In this document: in pieces, positions 27,957 through 36,207 of the stretch
Numbering within the stretch: the first letter of the stretch is position 1
How the letters are laid out: each line of letters begins with the position of its first letter
NCBI GenBank assembly: GCA_009885285.1
Contig: VFKX01000093.1
Coordinates: 1 to 53,646, forward strand
Reading direction: 5' to 3'
Source of the DNA: Candidatus Falkowiibacteriota bacterium
GTDB lineage: Bacteria; Patescibacteriota; Patescibacteriia; Patescibacteriales; UBA12465
DNA length: 53,646 bases
Position numbers and translations under genes: made by a program
Notes under the pieces: model-generated
Told to the model about the DNA's origin: nothing
Database searches by the model: none
Seen by the model: the letters and a program-made list of their open reading frames with translations, nothing else

Positions 27957-29294
27957 ATGAAGAAAAATAAAACCTACCACATTATTACTATCGGTTGCCA
28001 GATGAATCAGGTTGACAGCGAACGATTGTCTGCCTTTTTGGAGTCTTCTGGTTATAAATCATTGCCTGATTTTAAGAAGGCTGGTGTCGTAATTGTCAAT
28101 ACTTGCGGTATCCGCCAGATGGCCGAAGATCGAGCCTATGGCTTGGTTAATCAAGTCAGAAAATTCAATCCGGCCGCGCAAGTGGTCGTTACCGGCTGCC
28201 TAAGCAAACGAGCGGATGTCAAGAAACGGCTGGACGGGCGGGCAGACATTTTTTTGCCCATCAGTGAAATTATGCAGCTGCCAGGACTGCTCGAAGGTTT
28301 TGAATTTGAACCGCATTTCAGTCTCGATGAAGTTCGTTTAGAGCAGGGCGAAAAATATCTCGGCATTGCTCCGAACCATGAGAGCAAGTTTACCGCCTAT
28401 GTGCCGATTGGTAATGGTTGTAATAATTTTTGTGCTTACTGTGTCGTCCCTTATGCTCGCGGGCGGGAGGTCTATCGCCGCCAGGCTGATATTCTGAGGG
28501 AAGTCCGGGGGCTAGTTAAGAAGGGCTACAGGGAAATTATTCTTATCGCTCAGAACGTCAATAGTTATCATGATGAAGAGAAGCGCTTCCCGGGACTACT
28601 GCAGGCCGTCGTCAAGATTCCCGGCAAATTCTGGGTGCGTTTTTCATCCAGTCATCCGAAGGATATGAGCGACGATTTGATTAATGCCTTAGGGTCTTCT
28701 CCAAAACTTTGCCCGCATCTTCATTTAGCTGTGCAAGCTGGGGATGATGAAATTTTAAAAAAGATGAACCGGGGTTACACCTCAAAGCATTATCAAGGTC
28801 TGATTAAGAAGGTTCGAGATGTCCGACCAGGTATTTCTATTACGACCGATGTGATTGTCGGTTTTCCCGGAGAGACGAAAGCGCAATATGAAAATACAGT
28901 TAAGTTATTCAAGGTGGTTAAATTTGATTTAGCCTATATTGCCCAGTATAGTCCTCGCCCGGGGACAGTGTCGGCTGGTATGAAGGATAACGTTTCTCAA
29001 GATGAGAAGAAACGCCGTGCTAAGGAATTGAATGAAATTCTAAAAATCACGGCGGCCGCCAATAATCAAGCCTATCTCGGTAAAACTATCGAGGTGCTTA
29101 TTGAGGGGATTGATAAGCGCGGCCATTATTACGGCAAAGCCGGCTCTTATCAGACAGTGCGGATAAATACGGATATTAAAAAGGATAAGCGGTCCGGCTT
29201 GATTGGAGAATTTGCTTTGGTGATTATTGATAAGGCTTTACCTTTTGGCTTGGAGGGGGAATTAGCTCCAGTCGTCAAATCTTTGAAAAAATAA
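27957..29294 (+). CDS. miaB: tRNA-2-methylthio-N6-dimethylallyladenosine synthase MiaB
   Basis: MiaB is a radical SAM methylthiotransferase that turns i6A37 into ms2i6A37 next to the anticodon. The 445-residue product has the N-terminal domain with its three cluster cysteines (in TIGCQMNQ, NTCGIR and TGCLSKR). The radical SAM site is CNNFCAYC near residue 155, and a C-terminal TRAM domain ends the protein. The neighbouring miaA makes the substrate modification, which favours MiaB over the related RimO and MtaB. Confidence 0.93.
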   Translation: MKKNKTYHIITIGCQMNQVDSERLSAFLESSGYKSLPDFKKAGVVIVNTCGIRQMAEDRAYGLVNQVRKFNPAAQVVVTGCLSKRADVKKRLDGRADIFLPISEIMQLPGLLEGFEFEPHFSLDEVRLEQGEKYLGIAPNHESKFTAYVPIGNGCNNFCAYCVVPYARGREVYRRQADILREVRGLVKKGYREIILIAQNVNSYHDEEKRFPGLLQAVVKIPGKFWVRFSSSHPKDMSDDLINALGSSPKLCPHLHLAVQAGDDEILKKMNRGYTSKHYQGLIKKVRDVRPGISITTDVIVGFPGETKAQYENTVKLFKVVKFDLAYIAQYSPRPGTVSAGMKDNVSQDEKKRRAKELNEILKITAAANNQAYLGKTIEVLIEGIDKRGHYYGKAGSYQTVRINTDIKKDKRSGLIGEFALVIIDKALPFGLEGELAPVVKSLKK

Positions 29295-29296
29295 AT

Positions 29297-30244
29297 ATGG
29301 TTAAAAAAAATATAAAAAAAAATAAGCCCAAAATACTAGCTATCTTAGGTACAACTTCAGCTGGTAAAACTGGCGTAGCGGTTAAATTGGCAGCTAAATA
29401 TAATGGGGAAATTATTAGCGCTGACAGCCGCCAGGTTTATGTTGGCCTGGATATCGGGACCGGCAAGGACTTGGCAGAGTATAAGATTGGGCGAAAAAAA
29501 ATTCCATATCATTTGATTGATGTGGCTTCGCCCCAGACACAATTTGATTTGGCTAAATTTCAGAAACAGGCTTTAGTGGCCATTGAAGATATTTTGCAAC
29601 GCGGAAAATTGCCGATCGTTGCGGGCGGCAGCGGTCTTTATCTTCAGGCCTTGGTTGATAATTTTGATTTGTCGGAGGTAGGAGCTCATTCGGCGCAGCG
29701 GGATAAATGGGAGGCGCTCGGCGCCGTAAAATTATACGAGCTTATCACCAAGAAGAATCCGGATTTTGCCGGACGCTTGAATAATAGCGATAAGCACAAC
29801 GCCCGCCGCTTATCTCGGTATTTAGAAATAATTGAAAACGGCGACTTGAAAAAAGTTGGCAAGCAGTCAAGTTCTTATGATTGGCTCATTCTTGGCCTGG
29901 AGTGGCCTGATGATATTCTGCGCTTGCGGATTATTCAACGCTTGCTTGATCGCTTAGAAAAAGAAGGGTTGGTGGCAGAGGTGAAGAGGCTTAACGAAGA
30001 GGGTGTTTCCTCGGAGCGTTTGCAGGCTTTTGGCTTGGAATATAAATTCGTGTCGCGCCATCTGCTTGGCGAATTAAGCTATCCGGAATTAGTGGAGAAA
30101 TTGGGCTTTGCTCTATATCGTTTCGCTAAGCGCCAGAAAACCTGGTTTAGGCGCTGGGAGAAGCAGGGAGTTAAGATTGATTGGGTTAATGATCTTACTG
30201 TAGCGGAGAAGTTGATTGATGAGTGGCGAGTTGACTCTAAGTAA
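29297..30244 (+). CDS. miaA: tRNA dimethylallyltransferase MiaA
   Basis: MiaA adds a dimethylallyl group to A37 of tRNAs that read codons starting with U. The 315-residue product has the P-loop GTTSAGKTG (residues 18-26), the substrate motif ISADSRQVYVGLDIGTGKD and the later HNARRLSRYLEI segment. A start with lysines (MVKKNIKKNKPK) precedes the P-loop. It follows miaB by 2 nt, so both steps of ms2i6A synthesis are encoded together. Confidence 0.95.
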   Translation: MVKKNIKKNKPKILAILGTTSAGKTGVAVKLAAKYNGEIISADSRQVYVGLDIGTGKDLAEYKIGRKKIPYHLIDVASPQTQFDLAKFQKQALVAIEDILQRGKLPIVAGGSGLYLQALVDNFDLSEVGAHSAQRDKWEALGAVKLYELITKKNPDFAGRLNNSDKHNARRLSRYLEIIENGDLKKVGKQSSSYDWLILGLEWPDDILRLRIIQRLLDRLEKEGLVAEVKRLNEEGVSSERLQAFGLEYKFVSRHLLGELSYPELVEKLGFALYRFAKRQKTWFRRWEKQGVKIDWVNDLTVAEKLIDEWRVDSK

Positions 30245-30284
30245 TCTCAACTCTGACACCGCTGGATTATTTTTAGATAAGAAA

Positions 30285-30309
30285 AAAAGCTATCTAATGG
30301 ATAGCTTTT
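30285..30309. terminator. bidirectional terminator
   Basis: AAAAGCTATC (30285-30294) pairs with GATAGCTTTT (30300-30309). It separates miaA from the convergent small gene. Confidence 0.85.
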
Positions 30310-30319
30310 ATGGTTATTG

Positions 30320-30571
30320 CTACAGGTAATACTTTTCCGTTTTCTTTCTAATTACCGACAGGTATACTGGATGATTTGATTTCCTGATCTTAATGTAAAT
30401 TCTGTTTAAAATTTGAAAAGGGAACTTAGCTATCGCCATAGCGTTAGTCAGCACCTCCTTTGTCCTAAACATTAGGTCAATTGAATTGGCAATATACTCT
30501 GGACTGGCGCCGTTCGCGTGTCCAGGCAGAAGCTCTTGAATAACTCTCTTCTGTTTTTGGCTGAATTTCAT
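30320..30571 (-). CDS. small basic protein of unknown function
   Basis: The 83-residue product is basic, soluble and probably helical (KFSQKQKRVIQELLPGH at the start, IYIKIRKSN later). The segment GASPEYIANSIDLMFRTKEVL may be a helix-turn-helix-like fold, but no known family is recognised. It begins 2 nt after the small membrane protein gene and is probably cotranscribed with it. Confidence 0.5.
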   Translation of the reverse strand: MKFSQKQKRVIQELLPGHANGASPEYIANSIDLMFRTKEVLTNAMAIAKFPFQILNRIYIKIRKSNHPVYLSVIRKKTEKYYL

Positions 30572-30573
30572 AA

Positions 30574-30819
30574 TTATTCTTCCGGCTCGTTATCTCCTGA
30601 CTTTGTCTCCGGTGTCTTTGGCAATGCTTCGATTATCCGTACGATGGGATAGAACATAAAACTGGATAAAACAATAATTGAGAGAATCATGACAAAGAAG
30701 GGCACCTTGGTGCAGACAGCGAAGACTTCTGACAGGGCAATAACGGTAAATGCAGCTAAAAGCATGGAAATTGTCCAGCTAAAGCTGAGTACAAGTGGAT
30801 TGATTTTTTTCTTATTCAT
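30574..30819 (-). CDS. small two-helix membrane protein
   Basis: The 81-residue product has a basic start (MNKKKINP), two membrane helices at about 9-32 and 40-62 (VPFFVMILSIIVLSSFMFYP), and an acidic tail (SGDNEPEE). No family is recognised. Its promoter overlaps a 15-bp palindrome, suggesting regulated expression. Confidence 0.6.
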   Translation of the reverse strand: MNKKKINPLVLSFSWTISMLLAAFTVIALSEVFAVCTKVPFFVMILSIIVLSSFMFYPIVRIIEALPKTPETKSGDNEPEE

Positions 30820-30847
30820 CTTTTATATTTTAAAGTTCGATGCTAAT

Positions 30848-30876
30848 AGTATGGTACATACTTTGGATAATGTCAA
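30848..30876 (-). promoter_or_regulatory. promoter with overlapping palindromic operator
   Basis: On the minus strand TTGACA (30871-30876) and CATACT (30848-30853) are 17 bp apart. The -10 box is the left arm of the palindrome AGTATG-GTA-CATACT (30848-30862). A repressor bound there would cover the -10 region. Confidence 0.65.
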
Positions 30877-30916
30877 GTTATATGTAAAATTGCTAGTAAT
30901 TTTAGCTAAAATATAA

Positions 30917-30944
30917 AAAAGCCATACTTTAAGGTATGGCTTTT
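30917..30944. terminator. terminator between small-protein units
   Basis: AAAAGCCATAC (30917-30927) pairs with GTATGGCTTTT (30934-30944). It ends the minus-strand 109-residue gene and has an A-run on the other side. Confidence 0.85.
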
Positions 30945-30960
30945 GCATTTTTTGATGAAT

Positions 30961-31290
30961 TTAAGCACTTTTTTTGATTGATTGTTTATCAAGTAGCTTA
31001 GTTATTGGATTGATAAGTAGCACGTCGATGACAACTGCTGGGACTATTATCATATAAACTGGGGTATTCAATATAAACTGACGAGGATTTGGTAATATTA
31101 GCATGAAAATTATAAACAAAGCTATTGTTAAAATTAATGCATAGCATATTGCTATAATCATATTATCAAAGTGTTTACGTTCTTTTTTGGTTTCTTCTAA
31201 TTCCTCTTTCCACATATCAGCCATATCTCGGCCATGGTTTATCAGTATTTTTACAGAATCATTATCTTCTGTTAATTCTTTCTTTTCCAT
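30961..31290 (-). CDS. small two-helix membrane protein
   Basis: This 109-residue protein has a charged, probably coiled-coil N-terminal part (about residues 1-40, KEELEETKKERKHFDNM) and two membrane helices (about 43-64 and 75-92). The layout is like the 112-residue protein encoded at 18117, but sequence similarity is not obvious. It has its own promoter and terminator. The function is unknown. Confidence 0.6.
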   Translation of the reverse strand: MEKKELTEDNDSVKILINHGRDMADMWKEELEETKKERKHFDNMIIAICYALILTIALFIIFMLILPNPRQFILNTPVYMIIVPAVVIDVLLINPITKLLDKQSIKKSA

Positions 31291-31342
31291 TTTTTGAATT
31301 ATTTAATTGTTAATAATACGAAATTTCTTATTTATTGATTAT

Positions 31343-31371
31343 ATCATATCATTTATCTGGTATTTTGTCAA
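31343..31371 (-). promoter_or_regulatory. sigma70 promoter of the 109-residue membrane protein
   Basis: On the minus strand a perfect TTGACA (31366-31371) and TATGAT (31343-31348) are 17 bp apart. The leader is about 45 nt and AT-rich. Confidence 0.8.
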
Positions 31372-31379
31372 GGCAAAGA

Positions 31380-31405
31380 AAAAGCCTCAGTTTAGTGAGG
31401 CTTTT
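31380..31405. terminator. terminator after gatB
   Basis: AAAAGCCTCA (31380-31389) pairs with TGAGGCTTTT (31396-31405). It lies 15 bp past the gatB stop codon and ends the minus-strand nucleotide operon. Confidence 0.85.
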
Positions 31406-31419
31406 CTTGATTCTTTGAC

Positions 31420-32943
31420 TTATTTTAAAGCTTTTTCCAGTGCTTCCTTGGCGAGTTTGGGATTGGCCTTACCTTGGGTTTCGGCCATCAGCTTGCCAAG
31501 CAGGAACTGGATGACATTAACCTTGCCGGCTCTATATTGGGCAGTTTGATCGGGATTGGCATCCAGAACTTTCTGGGCGGCTTTGTCCAAAGTAGCGCTA
31601 TCATCAATCTGCTCGAGGCCGGAATCGCGCATAATGTCAGTGGGGTCGCCACCTTTGGCATACATTTTTTCTAAAATATTCTGACCGGTGGTGGAATTAA
31701 TCTTGCCTTGGTAGATTAGGCAGGTTAATTCGGCGAAATTTTCCGGTGTGATTTTCAGGTCGGCAATGTTTTTATTATCGGCATTCAAGTGCTTAAGCAG
31801 AGGACCGCTGATCAGGTTGGCAGCGGCTTTGGCTAGGCGCCTTTCCTGACGGGCTTCATCATCGCCGTTTGCTTCTATCCAGGCATCAAGCTCAGATATT
31901 ACTTCCTCGGTCCAATTGGCCAGTTTCTTGTCGCTAGTTAAAACATCGGACATTTCGGGAGAGAGCTTGTATTCTGAAATGAAGCGTTGTCTCTTGGCAC
32001 CGGGCATTTCCGGCAATTCTGCGGTCAGGCGTTCCAGCCAGGCATCGTCAATAACTAGAGGAGGAATATCTGGTTCAGGGAAGTAGCGGTAGTCAGCGGC
32101 CGTTTCCTTGACGCGCTGGCTGACAGTTTGGGATTTATTTTCATCCCAGCCTCTGGTTTCAGCGACTATTTTTTCTCCAGCCTCGAGCGCTTCTGTCTGC
32201 CGCTTGATTTCAAAATTAATGGCTTTTTCAACGGAGCGGAAGGAGTTAATATTCTTAACTTCTACCTTCGGGTTCAGTTCATTAGTTCCGCCAAAAATAC
32301 TTTTTTTCTTCGGAACAATCAGCCCATCCTTATATTCCCAGCTGCCGGCTTTCTGCACACTGACATTAGCTTCGCAGCGCATCTCGCCTTGTTCCATATC
32401 CGCGTCGCTGACGCCGAGGTAGCGCAGGACTTGCTGGAAGGCTTGGCAGAATTTCTTGGCTTGCTCGGCGCTCGCAATCACTGGCTCGGTGACCATCTCC
32501 ATTAGCGGCGTACCGGCCCGGTTAAAGTCGAGCAGGGTATAATCAGAATCTTTTTTATGGGTCGATTTACCAGTATCCTCTTCTAAATGGATACGGGTAA
32601 TTTGGATATTATCGCCGTCCACTTCCAGGCTTGCCTCGTAAACCAGGGGCTGGTCATATTGGGTAATCTGGTAGCCTTTAGGCAAATCCGGATAGAAATA
32701 ATTCTTGCGGTCGAACTTGGACGAACGGTTAATCTTGCCGTGCAGAGCTAGGCCTGTGAGAATGGTCGCGTCAATTGCTTTGATGTTCGGGACTGGCAAA
32801 GTGCCTGGATGACCGAGGCAAATCGGGCAGACAGCAGTATTGGCAGCCAGGCCAGCAGAGTCGTTATTGCAGGAGCAGAACATCTTGCTCTTGGTTTTTA
32901 ATTCGGCGTGGATTTCCAGGCCGATGATGGTATCGTATTTCAT
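31420..32943 (-). CDS. gatB: Asp-tRNA(Asn)/Glu-tRNA(Gln) amidotransferase subunit B
   Basis: GatB activates the mischarged Glu or Asp on tRNA so that GatA can amidate it. The 507-residue product is full length. It begins with the family segment IIGLEIHAELKTKSKMFCSC, has the cradle-domain motif HLEEDTGKSTH and RAGTPLMEMVTEP, and ends in the YqeY-like tail domain. The cysteines CSC and CPIC form the usual zinc site. gatA and gatC are not in this window. It is the last gene of the operon that starts with dCMP deaminase. Confidence 0.97.
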   Translation of the reverse strand: MKYDTIIGLEIHAELKTKSKMFCSCNNDSAGLAANTAVCPICLGHPGTLPVPNIKAIDATILTGLALHGKINRSSKFDRKNYFYPDLPKGYQITQYDQPLVYEASLEVDGDNIQITRIHLEEDTGKSTHKKDSDYTLLDFNRAGTPLMEMVTEPVIASAEQAKKFCQAFQQVLRYLGVSDADMEQGEMRCEANVSVQKAGSWEYKDGLIVPKKKSIFGGTNELNPKVEVKNINSFRSVEKAINFEIKRQTEALEAGEKIVAETRGWDENKSQTVSQRVKETAADYRYFPEPDIPPLVIDDAWLERLTAELPEMPGAKRQRFISEYKLSPEMSDVLTSDKKLANWTEEVISELDAWIEANGDDEARQERRLAKAAANLISGPLLKHLNADNKNIADLKITPENFAELTCLIYQGKINSTTGQNILEKMYAKGGDPTDIMRDSGLEQIDDSATLDKAAQKVLDANPDQTAQYRAGKVNVIQFLLGKLMAETQGKANPKLAKEALEKALK

Positions 32944-32961
32944 ATATTTTTAACGCAATTA

Positions 32962-34299
32962 TTAAAATTGACCGGTGCTGCCGAAGCCGTCAGCTTGACG
33001 GTCGGTAGAGTCAATGATTTTTTCTTCACTGACAATCGGCGAGGCAATCGGCTGGATTAAAATTTGAGCAATTTTCTGTTCCGGCACGATATTGAAAATT
33101 TCTTCGCTTAAATTCTTGACGATTACTTTAACCTCGCCGCGGAAGCTAGCATCAATGACTCCGCCCATCAGCGTTATACCTTGCGAGGCTAATCCGCTCT
33201 TATCCCAGATTAAGCCGACATGGCCGTTAGGGATAGCTATTTTGATGCCCGTACTGACCAATTCTTGGCTATAAGGAGGGATGGAATAATAATCGTTGGC
33301 GTAAAGGTCGTAGCCGGCATCATGAGTATATGCCTTGAAAGGTAATTTGGCACGGGGATTAGTTTTTTCAATAATTAATTTCAGTGGGGCGGTGACCGTT
33401 GGGATGATTGGATTATTATTTACTGTCTTCGGGATATCGACGCTAATTGTTTCAGTGATGGAAACTCGGTCCACAATTTTTTCTGCCATTACTTCCGGCT
33501 TCTGAGCTGGCTTATTGCCTTCAAAGATTAACTCTCGGTTATTGATAATCTGGCGATTAGAGCCGATGATATTGCTAATAGCCTGGAAGCCGGTGCCTTG
33601 GAAATTTTCACCGACGATAATCCTCTTAACTACCGGCCAGACTAACATACTTATTTCCTCACGGCTGAGGATTTCATTATTGCGGGTACAATTGATTAAA
33701 CGGAAATTCGGAAAGCTATTGGTGATTTCCAGGTAAACTCTCTCGGCTCTTTTCAGATGCTCAAGATTATCTTCATGGATATCGGTTTTTTTACCTTCCC
33801 AGTCTTCCCGGGCTCGGTTCTTCGCCATTTTCTGAGCAATGTCGGCTTCGACGTGGAGAATGATAGAAATATCCGGTCTCGGGATTTCAAAAATCTTATA
33901 CTCCAGATCATAGAGCCAATTGAAATATACTTTTCGCTCCAGTGGATTTTCAATCTTGCAGCCTTGGTGTCCCATGTTGGCGCTGGTATAGCGATTGGAT
34001 AAGACTATCTTGCCTTCAGATAACCATTGCCGAATTTTAAAGCTGGCGTCATAGCGATCAACGGCATAAAAGATGGAAGCTTTATATGGCCCGACTTCAT
34101 CAGCTTGGCCAAATTTTCCTGACAAGTATTCTTCAACCAGGCCGGCTGACTTAGTATTGTATTGCGGGAAATCCGCCAGAGCGACATCATAGCCATCTGC
34201 TTCCAGGCGCGCCTTAAGCAAAGCGAGCTGCGTTGATTTGCCGCTCCCGTCTGTGCCGTCGATGACGATAAATTTTCCGGATAATTCATTCTTGATCAT
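32962..34299 (-). CDS. thymidylate kinase-dUTPase fusion protein
   Basis: This 445-residue protein joins two dTTP-pathway enzymes. Residues 8-215 are a thymidylate kinase: Walker A GTDGSGKST (15-23), a DR-type segment (FYAVDRYDASF) and the LSNRYTSANMGHQG region. Residues 305-445 are a trimeric-type dUTPase. Motif 1 is DAGYDLYAND, motifs 2 and 3 are DKSGLASQGI and GGVIDASFRGEV, motif 4 is EQKIAQIL and motif 5 is RQADGFGSTG. A polar linker of about 90 residues separates them. The dUTPase makes dUMP, ThyX from the same operon makes dTMP, and the kinase makes dTDP. All signature residues seem intact in both halves. Confidence 0.92.
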   Translation of the reverse strand: MIKNELSGKFIVIDGTDGSGKSTQLALLKARLEADGYDVALADFPQYNTKSAGLVEEYLSGKFGQADEVGPYKASIFYAVDRYDASFKIRQWLSEGKIVLSNRYTSANMGHQGCKIENPLERKVYFNWLYDLEYKIFEIPRPDISIILHVEADIAQKMAKNRAREDWEGKKTDIHEDNLEHLKRAERVYLEITNSFPNFRLINCTRNNEILSREEISMLVWPVVKRIIVGENFQGTGFQAISNIIGSNRQIINNRELIFEGNKPAQKPEVMAEKIVDRVSITETISVDIPKTVNNNPIIPTVTAPLKLIIEKTNPRAKLPFKAYTHDAGYDLYANDYYSIPPYSQELVSTGIKIAIPNGHVGLIWDKSGLASQGITLMGGVIDASFRGEVKVIVKNLSEEIFNIVPEQKIAQILIQPIASPIVSEEKIIDSTDRQADGFGSTGQF

Positions 34300-34323
34300 A
34301 AATCTGGGCTGCTGGTAAATTGG

Positions 34324-34890
34324 TTAAGCTTGAGTCTGGTTTTCTGTTTCGTTAATTATTTTATCAATTTGAGCATAAAGATCTTCCACACTGCCGTTAT
34401 TATTGAGGTGATGCTTGGCAGTGGCCATGACCTCAGGAATAGTTAATTCTGTTTCTTTTTGGTGGTCGGCTAGAAAATCTTCAAAGGTCTTATTGCTATC
34501 GCCGATATTTTCATTACGGAAACGGGCTCTGTCAAAACGTATTTTTGGGTCAGCGTCTATGCTAATCAGGATAAATCCTGGAATACGGTTCAGATATTCT
34601 AAGTCCGGGAGGCGCCTGACACCATCCACTACTACGAGGGAGGCAGGGGAGTTGTTGGCGTCGCTGGCTATGACTTTAGCCAGTAGGTCTTGGCCGAAAG
34701 TCTGTCTGGCCCAAGTTGATAAAGTGATAATGTTTTCCCGGCTCGTCGGCACACTGAGGCGGTTTAAGACATCGCGTAAGATGCTGGAAAAGCGGAAGCT
34801 CTTAGCCTCATATTTGCTTTCCAGATATTTCTTGCAGACATCCTTGCCGCTCGCGATTGGGCCAGTAAAGCCGAGGATAATTTTAGGCAT
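34324..34890 (-). CDS. P-loop nucleotide kinase, possibly dNMP kinase
   Basis: This 188-residue P-loop protein has Walker A GPIASGKD (residues 10-17) and a probable Walker B/lid region (LVVVDGVRRLPDLEYL, then DADPKIRFDRARFRNE). The SGKD form and RFDRAR lid resemble the dephospho-CoA kinase and phage-type deoxynucleoside monophosphate kinase groups. Its place between thyX and the thymidylate kinase-dUTPase gene favours a deoxynucleotide kinase, as an inference. Substrate assignment would need biochemistry or structure comparison. Confidence 0.7.
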   Translation of the reverse strand: MPKIILGFTGPIASGKDVCKKYLESKYEAKSFRFSSILRDVLNRLSVPTSRENIITLSTWARQTFGQDLLAKVIASDANNSPASLVVVDGVRRLPDLEYLNRIPGFILISIDADPKIRFDRARFRNENIGDSNKTFEDFLADHQKETELTIPEVMATAKHHLNNNGSVEDLYAQIDKIINETENQTQA

Positions 34891-34892
34891 AA

Positions 34893-36182
34893 TTATTTTT
34901 GGATGATATCCGCTAAGCCGCGACGGATATCCCAGTCGTCAAGCCCTAAATCGGAGTATAGTTTTAAATTAGGAAATTTTTCAGTGACGGCTTGATGCAT
35001 CTGGTGGGCAATATGTCTGAGTGACGGATGAACTGTCTTGTTTGACCGGAGCTCGATGACATAGGCCACGGCCGGCAGCGGGAAGGTGAAGCGGCAGGCA
35101 ACATTAAAGCCGATGGCCGTATAATATTGTTTAATTTCTGGAGTAGTCTCCAGTTTGTTAATCAGTTCTGTCTGAGCATTGATAAGGGTTTGAGCGCTCG
35201 CGCGGAGATCGTCCGGAAGTTGCTGCAAGTACCAGTCATGGAAGCCGAGGTCAGTAGTTAAGAGGGGCATGCGGCAGAGGCCGCTGCGATGGCGCTGGAT
35301 ATCGCGGAAAGACCCGTAGTCCAGGATGAAGTTAAAGGTGCAAGTTCCCAAGTCGCCTAAGAAATTTGGCAATGCAGTTTTCATCGGCCGGCTGTCTATT
35401 ACCTCCTGGTATTTCTGTAATTCATCCTTGCCGATGGTGGTCGTCATGGAAAAAGCCACGGGATTGGCCGGTGAAAAATATGAATATTTCCCGACAGTCG
35501 CGGCGCGGTAAGTTTCTTGGTCGTCCTGCTCGACATGGGAAAAGCTATGGGAATATTTTTCTTTTAATTTAGCAATCATTAATTCCGCGGTGGTCCGGGT
35601 TTCCTGGAGAGGGTGATGGCGGAGTAGCGCGAGGTGGTCCCAGGCTTGCCGGAGATTGGTATGCCAGCTTAATTGGGTTGTGATCCCGGCCGGCAGGAAA
35701 CCGCGCATAATATCAAAGCCGCGCGCTTTAATAGCTTTGGTATAGACGGTTTCATCTTCGTTCTCTTGGCGAGGATATTTTTCCTTGAGATACTGCTGAA
35801 TTTTTTCTTGATTGTTGTTATAGAACGCCATCCAGTTATTCAGTATCTGTTTTGACTCAGTAGTTCTGAGCGGATCAATGATAGCGCGGCGCCCCATATC
35901 GATATAGCGGGTGCTGGTTTCTTGGCCGCTATAGAGCTGCCAGTCCTGGATAGCCTTATCACTCAGGATGCTGATGTCTTCAATAAATATAGTAGTACTG
36001 CCGCAGTCAGCAATGCTTGCATGGCCATAACCGACATAGAAAGTGGCCATGAATTTTCCGGAGCCGCTCTGCTTAACTTTCTCGACGTGCTCGGTGACAC
36101 TTTTCGGACTCCGGGAATAGAGAGCCTGCATCATAGCCACATCCTCCGGACCGAATTCATCGTAGATATAAATATTGGACAT
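34893..36182 (-). CDS. thyX: two-domain ThyX-like thymidylate synthase
   Basis: ThyX makes dTMP from dUMP with FAD and methylenetetrahydrofolate. Usual ThyX is about 220-270 residues; this protein is 429 and contains two ThyX-like halves. The first half has GHASIADCGSTTIFIEDIS (53-71) and SGQETSTRY (85-93), the second part of the RHRxxSxNExSxRY motif, without RHR. The second half has RHRSG (297-301) without the ExSxRY part, followed by FPLPAVAYVIELR. So the signature appears divided between the halves. Family membership is likely; activity is inferred from the complete set of partners. It lies 2 nt upstream of the kinase gene. Confidence 0.82.
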   Translation of the reverse strand: MSNIYIYDEFGPEDVAMMQALYSRSPKSVTEHVEKVKQSGSGKFMATFYVGYGHASIADCGSTTIFIEDISILSDKAIQDWQLYSGQETSTRYIDMGRRAIIDPLRTTESKQILNNWMAFYNNNQEKIQQYLKEKYPRQENEDETVYTKAIKARGFDIMRGFLPAGITTQLSWHTNLRQAWDHLALLRHHPLQETRTTAELMIAKLKEKYSHSFSHVEQDDQETYRAATVGKYSYFSPANPVAFSMTTTIGKDELQKYQEVIDSRPMKTALPNFLGDLGTCTFNFILDYGSFRDIQRHRSGLCRMPLLTTDLGFHDWYLQQLPDDLRASAQTLINAQTELINKLETTPEIKQYYTAIGFNVACRFTFPLPAVAYVIELRSNKTVHPSLRHIAHQMHQAVTEKFPNLKLYSDLGLDDWDIRRGLADIIQK

Positions 36183-36207
36183 AAGTTCTTATTTATTCGT
36201 TGCTGAG

